The notes beneath the pieces were generated by a model that made no database searches, was not told the DNA's origin, and was given only the letters and a program-made list of their open reading frames with translations. Positions 55,601 to 61,158 of a stretch of 61,158 bases of DNA are shown here, in pieces (positions within the stretch are counted from its first letter, which is position 1; every line of letters begins with the position of its first letter). The DNA is from Latilactobacillus graminis DSM 20719 (lineage in GTDB: Bacteria > Bacillota > Bacilli > Lactobacillales > Lactobacillaceae). The DNA is taken from contig NZ_AYZB01000021.1 in NCBI RefSeq assembly GCF_001436415.1, positions 1-61,158 of the forward strand. The letters are read 5' to 3'. A program made the position numbers and the translations under genes.

Positions 55601-56268
55601 TTTTCTAGTGTCAACATTAATGAATCATTGTCACCTAAGATATCAATAATCTCTTGATCAGAACCATAGCCCAAAGCCCGGATTAAAACGGACATTGGGA
55701 TCTTACGGGTCCGATCAATCCGGACGTATGCAATATCCTTGGCATCTGTTTCAAACTCTAACCAGGCACCCCGATTAGGAATCACTGTTGTCCCATAAGT
55801 TGTGCGACTATTCTTATCAATAGCGCTATTGAAATAAACGCCCGGTGACCGAACTAATTGTGAAACAATTACTCGTTCAGCACCATTAATAATAAAAGTC
55901 CCTTGATCAGTCATCAATGGGAAATCCCCAAAGAAAACATCTTGCGATTTAATTTCCCCAGTTTCATGGTTAGTTAGTTTCAAAGTGACGTGTAATGGTG
56001 CTGAGTAGTTGGCATCGTGTTGTCGCGCCTCTTCAACCGTATATTTAGGTTCAAGAAGTTGATAATCAACAAATTCTAATGATAAGTTACCAGCAAAATC
56101 GTCGATTGGCATAATATCATCAAACATTTCTCGAAGTCCTTCGTCTAAAAACCATTGATAGGAATTAGATTGAATCTCGATCAAGTTTGGTAGTTCCAGC
56201 ACTTCTTTAATCCGTGAGTAGCTTCTACGAGTACGATGTTTACCGTAATTCACTAAGTGTCCTGCCAA
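52672..56268 (-). CDS. rpoB: DNA-directed RNA polymerase subunit beta
   Basis: About 1198 residues. The rifampicin pocket [34 protein letters not shown] is of the sensitive type, and [12 protein letters not shown] with the C-terminal [25 protein letters not shown] are complete; the tail after residue 1150 is acidic and A/E-rich. I place the start at TTG 56268 ([22 protein letters not shown]) because AGAGGGG is 8 bases upstream; GTG at 56277 is almost in contact with that site but would add only three residues. The leader carries a terminator-like hairpin. Confidence 0.97.
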   Translation of the reverse strand: MAGHLVNYGKHRTRRSYSRIKEVLELPNLIEIQSNSYQWFLDEGLREMFDDIMPIDDFAGNLSLEFVDYQLLEPKYTVEEARQHDANYSAPLHVTLKLTNHETGEIKSQDVFFGDFPLMTDQGTFIINGAERVIVSQLVRSPGVYFNSAIDKNSRTTYGTTVIPNRGAWLEFETDAKDIAYVRIDRTRKIPMSVLIRALGYGSDQEIIDILGDNDSLMLTLEKDIHKNTDESRTEEALKDVYERLRPGEPKTADSSRSLLYARFFDAKRYDLAAVGRYKINKKLSLKTRLLGQTLAETLADPDTGEVIAAKDTVVDRQVMDALAPYLDQEDFKTVTYQPSDEGVLPEPMTLQVIKVYSQKTPDKEINLIGNGHIDAKIKHVIPADIIASMNYFFNLQEGLGSTDDIDHLGNRRIRSVGELLQNQFRIGLSRMERVVRERMSIQDTSTVTPQQLINIRPVVASIKEFFGSSQLSQFMDQTNPLGELTHKRRLSALGPGGLTRDRAGYEVRDVHYTHYGRMCPIETPEGPNIGLINSLASYAVVNRYGFIETPYRRVSWDTHDVTDKIDYLTADEEDNYVIAQANSPLNDDGSFVDDTVLARYKDENIETSIDKLDYMDVSPKQVVAVATACIPFLENDDSNRALMGANMQRQAVPLVDPHAPLVGTGMEYKAAHDSGIALLAQHAGTVEYVDAKVIRVRREDSTLDKYELMKFRRSNAGKNYNQRPIVAKGDHVDVDEIIADGPAMEKGELALGQNPLIAFMTWNMYNYEDAIVLSERLVKEDLYTSIHIEEYESEARDTKLGPEEITREIPNVGEDSLKDLDEFGIVRIGAEVKDGDILVGKVTPKGVTELSAEERLLHAIFGEKAREVRDTSLKVPHGGGGIIQNVKIFTREAGDELSPGVNMMVRVYITQKRKIQVGDKMAGRHGNKGTVSIVVPEEDMPYMPDGTPVDILLSPMGVPSRMNIGQVLELHLGMAARNLGIHVASPVFDGARDKDLWDAVREANMPSDGKSILYDGRTGEPFDTRVSVGVMYYMKLAHMVDDKLHARSIGPYSLVTQQPLGGKAQFGGQRFGEMEVWALEAYGAAYTLQEILTYKSDDVVGRVKTYEAIVKGEPIPKPGVPESFRVLVKELQSLGLDMKVLDINHEEIELRDMDDDDDVENVDALSKYAKEQEVKKAQEAAEKAQAANIEAGDSSAE

Positions 56269-56369
56269 ATTGTTCACCCCTCTATAAGTTTACCGCAGCC
56301 CTAATATTACAAAATTGTGACAAATATTAAATAAATATTACATCGTCATTTTTAGGTAATTTTGAGCAG

Positions 56370-56423
56370 AAAAAAAACAAAAACAGTTATTTTAAGCTGA
56401 TTAAATCAAGCTAACTATTTTTG
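56370..56423 (-). terminator. Attenuator-like hairpin in the rpoB leader
   Basis: On the minus strand CAAAAATAGTTA pairs with TAACTGTTTTTG (12 bp, one U-G), with AGCTTGATT/AATCAGCT inside, and eight U residues follow (56370-56377). It is 75-120 nt after the start of transcription and about 100 nt ahead of rpoB. A conserved RNA upstream of rpoB (Lacto-rpoB) is known in Lactobacillales; this leader is a candidate member. Confidence 0.6.
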
Positions 56424-56495
56424 CTTTTCATGAATATCGTACTGGACAATAGATCAATACGATAAATTTTCTACGGATTTTTGCAGTTAATGTAT

Positions 56496-56524
56496 ACTAT
56501 ACTTCTTTTACTAAGAGAAGTCAA
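56496..56524 (-). promoter_or_regulatory. rpoBC promoter
   Basis: Minus-strand -35 TTGACT (56519-56524), 17-nt spacer, -10 TATAGT (56496-56501). The leader is about 220 nt. Confidence 0.75.
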
Positions 56525-56571
56525 TTATTTGTCTTAAACAACTGATTCATAATTGAAATCACTTCAATCCC

Positions 56572-56596
56572 ATTCTATTCTATTCTATTCTATTCT
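56572..56596. repeat. Pentanucleotide repeat (ATTCT)5
   Basis: Five perfect ATTCT units between the divergent rpoB and pstS promoters; copy-number change would alter their spacing. Confidence 0.9.
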
Positions 56597-56670
56597 AAAA
56601 TAATTCAACCCCTTCAGCACAGTAATTTACATATTAATCGCATAGTCTTTTCACACTATCTTTATTCAAT

Positions 56671-56734
56671 CTTTTACAAACTCGTGACTGATCATTTACG
56701 TTTTTTACATGAATCAGCAGTCAATCTTTACACA
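56671..56734 (+). promoter_or_regulatory. Candidate PhoP box cluster of pstS
   Basis: TTTACA-type words occur near 56673, 56695, 56704 and 56729; the first two are 22 bases (two helical turns) apart. PhoP in Gram-positives binds TTHACA repeats of 11-bp period. A -10 TATACT lies at about 56743. Periodicity is imperfect. Confidence 0.35.
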
Positions 56735-56786
56735 CCGTCTCTATACTAAACACGTACCTTTAAATCAGTTTTTAGGAGGAATTTCT

Positions 56787-57662
56787 ATGAAGCCAATCAG
56801 TAGGGGAGTACTCACAGTTGGACTAGCCACCCTTTTGTTAACCGGTTGCCAAAAGCAAGTATCCCGATCAAGCCATACGCAGCAGACCAAAATCACCGTA
56901 GTTGGTTCAACTGCCTTACAACCACTCGTCGAACAAGCTGGCGATCAATATCAACAGAATAATCCGAAAATCAGCATCACTGTTCAAGGTGGCGGTTCTG
57001 GGACTGGTTTAACCCAAATCAACGCCGGAAATGTCACCATTGGAAATTCGGATATTTTTGCTGAAGAAAAATCAGGGATCGATGCACAAAAACTCGTTGA
57101 TCACAAAGTAGCGGTAGTCGCCATCGCCCCAGTAGTTAACAAACAACTTGGCATTAAGCAGCTTACAGATGCGCAACTAGTTGGCATTTTTAAAGGTGCA
57201 ATTACCAATTGGCAAACCGTTGGCGGCCCCAACAAAGACATCACTGTTATCAATCGGGCCCAAGGTAGTGGTACCCGGCAGACCTTTGAAAAATTGGCCC
57301 TTAAAACTGATCAAGTCATGGTCAGCCAAGAACAAGACGCATCTGGTACTGTGCAAAAAATTGTCGCTCAAACACCTGGTGCAATCAGCTACCTCGCCTT
57401 TCCATACATTAAGGGTAACTTACGTGCCATTAAACTAAACAACGTTCAGCCAACTGAAAAGAACGTTACAACGAACGCATGGCCAATTTGGTCTTATGAA
57501 CACATGTATACCAAGGGAGCTCCAGATTATCAAGCAGCACAGTTTATTCACTTCATCCAGTCAAAAGCCGTTCAAAAAACCATTATTCCGAAACTAGGTT
57601 ACATTCCAATCACCCAAATGAAAATTGAACGTCAAGCCGACGGTACGATTCAAGATCGTTAA
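56787..57662 (+). CDS. pstS: Phosphate-binding lipoprotein PstS
   Basis: 291-residue extracellular binding protein anchored as a lipoprotein: a short signal with lipobox LLTGC at about residue 22. TVVGSTALQPLVEQAGDQYQQ, VQGGGSGTGLTQINAGNVTIGNSD and NRAQGSGTRQTFEKL form the phosphate-binding site of the PstS fold. ATG at 56787 follows AGGAGG. No pstC, pstA or pstB follows; a terminator ends the gene, so it must serve a transporter encoded elsewhere or act as a free binder or sensor. Confidence 0.92.
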   Translation: MKPISRGVLTVGLATLLLTGCQKQVSRSSHTQQTKITVVGSTALQPLVEQAGDQYQQNNPKISITVQGGGSGTGLTQINAGNVTIGNSDIFAEEKSGIDAQKLVDHKVAVVAIAPVVNKQLGIKQLTDAQLVGIFKGAITNWQTVGGPNKDITVINRAQGSGTRQTFEKLALKTDQVMVSQEQDASGTVQKIVAQTPGAISYLAFPYIKGNLRAIKLNNVQPTEKNVTTNAWPIWSYEHMYTKGAPDYQAAQFIHFIQSKAVQKTIIPKLGYIPITQMKIERQADGTIQDR

Positions 57663-57680
57663 ATCCCAGATCAATGCCCA

Positions 57681-57720
57681 AAAAACAAGGCATCAGACCA
57701 ATGGTCGGATGCCTTGTTTT
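57681..57720. terminator. Terminator between pstS and clpC
   Basis: AAAACAAGGCATC-GACC/GGTC-GATGCCTTGTTTT stem with flanking A and T runs, shared by the convergent genes. Confidence 0.92.
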
Positions 57721-57768
57721 ACGGTACACACAAGCTAACCACATCTAAATGATTACCCGCAGTAAATT

Positions 57769-60234
57769 TTAAACAGTTATTTGGTCACCTTTACTTGTGA
57801 TCGTAATCTTCCCTTTAGTAGCACCAATTGTAACTGGAACCCCCATCGCAATTTCCCCAGCAAGTAGCGCCTCACTCAATTGATCCTCCACTTGGGTTTG
57901 TAGGGCACGCCGAATTGGACGCGCACCATATTCAGGATCAAATCCGGCTTTAGCAACAACATCCATCGCTGCTGCAGTCATCTTAATTTGAATCCCCTGC
58001 TCTGCTAGGCGGCTAAGAACATTTTTGGCCATTATCTTCACGATTTTGCGCAATTCAGGCTGTGTCAAGGAATGGAAAACGACTGTTTCATCGATTCGGT
58101 TTAAGAACTCAGGCCGGAACGCTTTTTTCAATTCTTCCATAATCCGCCCCTGCATTGCTTGATAATCAGCCGTTACATCTTTAACCCCAAACCCAACCGA
58201 TTTATCATCGCGAAGAGCGGTAGCACCCAGATTAGATGTCATAATCATGATTGTATTCCGAAAATCAACTTTACGGCCTTTAGAATCCGTTAAGTACCCA
58301 TCATCTAAGACTTGCAGTAAAATATTAAAAATGTCTGGGTGTGCTTTTTCGACTTCATCAAATAGAATAACCGAGTACGGTTGATTACGAACTTTTTCAG
58401 TTAATTGCCCACCTTCTTCATAACCAACATACCCAGGTGCGGCCCCAACTAAGCGACTAGCACTGTACCGTTCCATGTATTCGGACATATCAACCCGAAT
58501 CATGTTATCTTCAGAACCAAACATTGCTTCTGCTAAAGCTTTTGCCAATTCCGTTTTACCGACCCCGGTAGGCCCCAAGAACATAAATGAACCGATAGGT
58601 CGTTTAGGGTCTTTCAAACCACTCCGAGCGCGGCGAATTGCACGTGAAACTGCCGAGATAGCTTCCTCTTGCCCAACAACTCGCTTGTGCAAAACTTTTT
58701 CAAGCTGCATTAACCGTTCGCTTTCCTTACGTTGTAACTGAGTTACCGGTACACCTGTCCATTGGGCAACAATTTCGGCAATATCTTCAGCTACTACTTG
58801 AATATCGCTACGTACCCCATTTTCTTGCTCAGCAGCTTGCAATTTTGCAATTTTAGCCTTAACTGTACTTTCTTGTTCATAAATCGTGGCTGCTTTTTCA
58901 AAATCCTGAGCACGGATAGCGGCTTCCTTATCTTCCTTAAGGGTTTGGCGTTTTTTCTCTAGTCGCTCTAATGGCGTCTTTTGATTGACCGCATCTAAAC
59001 GAACTTTGGCTGTTGCTTCATCCATTAGATCAATAGCTTTATCTGGTAAGAATCGATTTGTAATATAGCGATTTGATAAGACAACCGCTTCATGCAGCGC
59101 TTCATCAGAAATAGAAATTCCATGATGTGCTTCGTAGCGTGGACGCAATCCCTTTAAAATTTGTTCGGCATCTTCTGGTGTCGGTTCATTGACCGTCACG
59201 GTCGCAAACCGTCGTTCTAAGGCCGCATCTTTTTCAATATATTTTTGATACTCGTCCAAAGTGGTGGCCCCAATCAATTGTAATTCACCACGTGCTAATG
59301 CTGGTTTGAGGATATTAGAAGCATCAATTGCCCCTTCAGCGCCACCTGCACCAATGAGGGTGTGTAATTCATCAATAAAGAGAATGACTTGGCCATCTGC
59401 ATAAATTTCATCGATAATCTTCTTTAAACGATCTTCAAATTCACCACGATACTTCGTCCCAGCAACCAATGAACCCATATCGAGCATCATGAGTCGTTTT
59501 TGCTGCATATCACTTGGTACGTCACCTTTGACAATCCGCTGAGCAAAACCTTCAGCGATTGCCGTCTTCCCAACCCCAGGTTCACCAACAAGCACTGGAT
59601 TATTTTTAGAACGCCGCGCTAAAATTTGTACAAGTCGCCGCACTTCTTCATCACGGCCAACAACTGGATCAATTTGATTATCGCGCGCTAGCTGTGTTAA
59701 ATCACGTGCTAGTTGATTCAGTGTTGGGGTACCGGCTTGATCTGCCTTGTTTTTATTTGCTTTAGCTCGTTTTTTAACCGTTGCTGCGTCAACTCCCATT
59801 TTTTGGAGTAACAGTTGCCGTGTCTTCGCTAAACTCAATCCTAAGTTCAACAAAATCCGAGCTGCAATAATGTCATCATCCCGTAAAAGCGCTAATAATA
59901 AATGCGCCGTACCGATTTTAATAGAATTAGTTTGTTGTGCTTCGACGCGAGCAATATCAAGTACTTGTTTGGCTTTAGGTGAGTACGGCAAATAGCCACC
60001 AATGCCAGAAGCGATGACCGCATCGCCATATCCGGTTAAACGTTCAATTTCTTCAAGGACATCGGTTGGGTTCACACCTAATTCGCGTAAGGTAGTCCCA
60101 GCAATTCCTTCATTTTCTAATACGATTGCTAATAGGAGATGTTCCGTTCCTAGTGCATGGTGATTAAATTTCTTTGCTTGTTCCTGCGCCATCATTAAGA
60201 CGTTCTTCGCACTTGGTGTAAATAGATTATTCAT
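57769..60234 (-). CDS. clpC: ATP-dependent Clp protease ATP-binding subunit ClpC
   Basis: 821-residue AAA+ unfoldase. Two N-terminal Clp repeats ([33 protein letters not shown] and the second from about residue 80), D1 with Walker [10 protein letters not shown], the middle coiled coil with a UVR-like [32 protein letters not shown]2 with GPTGVGKTE, and the ClpP-docking VGFG loop are present. It delivers damaged proteins to ClpP and needs an adaptor. ctsR lies 17 bases upstream in the same transcript; McsA/McsB are absent from this operon, as in other lactobacilli. Confidence 0.97.
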   Translation of the reverse strand: MNNLFTPSAKNVLMMAQEQAKKFNHHALGTEHLLLAIVLENEGIAGTTLRELGVNPTDVLEEIERLTGYGDAVIASGIGGYLPYSPKAKQVLDIARVEAQQTNSIKIGTAHLLLALLRDDDIIAARILLNLGLSLAKTRQLLLQKMGVDAATVKKRAKANKNKADQAGTPTLNQLARDLTQLARDNQIDPVVGRDEEVRRLVQILARRSKNNPVLVGEPGVGKTAIAEGFAQRIVKGDVPSDMQQKRLMMLDMGSLVAGTKYRGEFEDRLKKIIDEIYADGQVILFIDELHTLIGAGGAEGAIDASNILKPALARGELQLIGATTLDEYQKYIEKDAALERRFATVTVNEPTPEDAEQILKGLRPRYEAHHGISISDEALHEAVVLSNRYITNRFLPDKAIDLMDEATAKVRLDAVNQKTPLERLEKKRQTLKEDKEAAIRAQDFEKAATIYEQESTVKAKIAKLQAAEQENGVRSDIQVVAEDIAEIVAQWTGVPVTQLQRKESERLMQLEKVLHKRVVGQEEAISAVSRAIRRARSGLKDPKRPIGSFMFLGPTGVGKTELAKALAEAMFGSEDNMIRVDMSEYMERYSASRLVGAAPGYVGYEEGGQLTEKVRNQPYSVILFDEVEKAHPDIFNILLQVLDDGYLTDSKGRKVDFRNTIMIMTSNLGATALRDDKSVGFGVKDVTADYQAMQGRIMEELKKAFRPEFLNRIDETVVFHSLTQPELRKIVKIMAKNVLSRLAEQGIQIKMTAAAMDVVAKAGFDPEYGARPIRRALQTQVEDQLSEALLAGEIAMGVPVTIGATKGKITITSKGDQITV

Positions 60235-60251
60235 GGATAATCCCCCACTTT

Positions 60252-60722
60252 TTACTTAATTTCATATCTTAGTCGTTCTAATACAGCAATTAGTATTTGC
60301 GCTCTAAGTTGCTCTTCTAATTGTTTATTATTAACCGCTAATGTCTGTGGACTCATTGCTGCTAATATCAAATTGCCTTCTTTTTTTGACAAAATTTGTT
60401 CATCATATAACTTCTGGATGATTGCTAAAGTATCTGCTTGTGAGATTCGTATGTCGATATTTTCAATTAACGCCTCTAAAAAATCACGATCATCAAGAAA
60501 TTGAACTTTAACAATCCGAATATACCCACCACCGCCACGTTTACTATTAACAACATAACCACGTTGTTCAGTAAATCGGGTATTGATGACGTAGTTAATT
60601 TGGGATGGTACACAATTAAAAAGTTTAGCAATTTCAGAGCGTCTGATTTCGATTTGCTCATTATCAGCCAGTATCTTCTTTAAATAAGCCTCGATAATAT
60701 CTGAGATATTCTGACTTTGCAA
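60252..60722 (-). CDS. ctsR: Transcriptional repressor CtsR
   Basis: 156-residue heat-shock repressor of class III genes. The winged helix-turn-helix (RRSEIAKLFNCVPSQINYVINTRFTEQRGYVVNSKRGGGGYIRIVKV) includes the glycine-rich wing RGGGGYIRI that acts as thermosensor. The C-terminal dimerisation domain follows. It autoregulates ctsR-clpC through the operator seen upstream. ATG at 60722 follows a weak AAGGGGC. Confidence 0.95.
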   Translation of the reverse strand: MQSQNISDIIEAYLKKILADNEQIEIRRSEIAKLFNCVPSQINYVINTRFTEQRGYVVNSKRGGGGYIRIVKVQFLDDRDFLEALIENIDIRISQADTLAIIQKLYDEQILSKKEGNLILAAMSPQTLAVNNKQLEEQLRAQILIAVLERLRYEIK

Positions 60723-60781
60723 GTCATATCAGCCCCTTCATTCAGTTTTTACGTTTTTGCATACAACATTAAAAGTTTAAC

Positions 60782-60830
60782 TTTGACTAACGTTGACTAT
60801 CATTATAACGATTATTATCCGAAATTGAAA
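60782..60830 (-). promoter_or_regulatory. ctsR-clpC promoter with CtsR operator
   Basis: Minus-strand -10 TATAAT (60802-60807) with a weak -35 TTTCAA 17 nt upstream. The heptad repeat TTTGACT-AAC-GTTGACT (60782-60798) matches the CtsR consensus (TTTGACC-N3-TTTGACC form) with small deviations and covers the transcription start. Confidence 0.8.
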
Positions 60831-60865
60831 GTTTACTGACTTTTAGTATATAATTGTCCCCACAT

Positions 60866-60896
60866 ATAAAAAAAGACTTGTCATCAACAAGTCTTT
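60866..60896 (-). terminator. Terminator of the tRNA cluster
   Basis: AAAGACTTG/CAAGTCTTT stem followed by seven T residues on the minus strand, six bases after the tRNA-Pro(CGG) 3' end. Confidence 0.92.
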
Positions 60897-60901
60897 GAGA
60901 A

Positions 60902-60975
60902 TCGGGAAAACAAGATTTGAACTTGCGACCCCTACGTCCCGAACGTAGTGCTCTACCAAGCTGAGCTACTTCCCG
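60902..60975 (-). tRNA. tRNA-Pro (anticodon CGG)
   Basis: 74 nt with a 7-bp acceptor, D arm AGCTCAGCTTGGTAGAGC, anticodon arm CTACG-TTCGGGA-CGTAG and T arm with TTCAAAT loop. Anticodon CGG reads CCG. The 3' CCA is not encoded. Last gene of a tRNA cluster. Confidence 0.95.
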
Positions 60976-61003
60976 GAAACTATTTCACTGCGGATACAAA
61001 AAA

Positions 61004-61075
61004 AGCGGAAGACGGGATTCGAACCCGCGACCCCCACCATGGCAAGGTGATGTTCTACCACTGAACTACTTCCGC
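61004..61075 (-). tRNA. tRNA-Gly (anticodon GCC)
   Basis: Acceptor GCGGAAG/CTTCCGC, anticodon loop TTGCCAT and T arm CGGG-TTCGAAT-CCCG. Anticodon GCC reads GGC and GGU. CCA not encoded. Confidence 0.96.
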
Positions 61076-61102
61076 ATCTTTTATTATCCTTTTTGTATCC
61101 AG

Positions 61103-61158
61103 TCGGGAAAACAGGATTCGAACCTGCGACCCCCTGGTCCCAAACCAGGTGCTCTACC
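61103..61158 (-). tRNA. tRNA-Pro (anticodon TGG), partial
   Basis: The 3' part is seen: anticodon arm CCTGG-TTTGGGA-CCAGG, T arm with TTCGAAT loop and acceptor CCCGA. The 5' end lies beyond the window. Confidence 0.93.

Noticed and set aside
1-61158. CRISPR array or cas genes
   Set aside because: No regularly spaced repeats and no Cas protein was seen; the tandem tracts found are simple 4- and 5-base repeats.

Overview
The window is a chromosomal stretch of a low-GC Gram-positive lactic acid bacterium of the Lactobacillales. Gene order (ctsR-clpC, rpoB-rpoC, rpsL-rpsG-fusA, the full S10/spc/alpha ribosomal operon, ecfA1-ecfA2-ecfT, truA-rplM-rpsI), strong AAGGAGG ribosome binding sites, a zinc-type S14, a comC prepilin peptidase beside rpsL, phenolic acid decarboxylase with a PadR operator, and a CtsR operator all fit the Lactobacillaceae. 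A Latilactobacillus (sakei/curvatus group) origin is my best guess; it is inference, not shown by the sequence.

Layout. 0.2-12.4 kb: accessory genes, mostly on the minus strand: an ABC-F protein with a leader peptide and attenuator, an SLC13/ArsB-type permease, a secreted DPBB/3D protein with an apparent ATT start, an Eis-like acetyltransferase, phenolic acid decarboxylase, a NapA-like antiporter with a 5'-UTR attenuator hairpin, an NA37 nucleoid protein with an alpha/beta hydrolase, and a MerR regulator. 12.4-17.5 kb: a decay zone with remnants of an ABC transporter, a DJ-1/PfpI protein, an NAD-dependent epimerase and an ArsR regulator, interleaved with intact XRE/DUF3278, nitroreductase, DUF697 and a 53-residue small protein. 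17.6-22.3 kb: a GntR-controlled beta-glucoside locus (GH1 plus an EIIC without EIIA/EIIB) and a lipid kinase.

22.4-41.8 kb: one near-continuous minus-strand housekeeping block from rpsJ to rpsI, broken only by a serine recombinase inserted on the plus strand between ecfT and truA. Ribosomal leader and 3'-UTR RNA structures (S10 leader, L17 downstream element, L13 leader) and a hairpin ahead of infA punctuate it. 42-44.5 kb: a nicotinamidase-like hydrolase, a second-type RsgA GTPase, and a gene-free 560-bp region that holds the most unusual object here: a tRNA-like RNA on the minus strand with intact acceptor, D and T arms but about 110 nt in place of the anticodon arm, with three hairpins nearby that each present the same CU-rich loop.

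44.5-60.8 kb: fusA, rpsG, rpsL, comC (divergent), rpoC, rpoB (with an attenuator-like leader), an orphan PstS lipoprotein, clpC and ctsR. 60.9-61.158 kb: tRNA-Pro(CGG), tRNA-Gly(GCC) and a tRNA-Pro(TGG) cut by the window edge.

Functionally the window is dominated by translation and transcription machinery under growth-rate control and RNA-based feedback, with stress (CtsR/ClpC), sugar, phenolic acid and drug-response modules attached. Several of the accessory genes appear to be controlled by RNA structures or short operators visible in the sequence.
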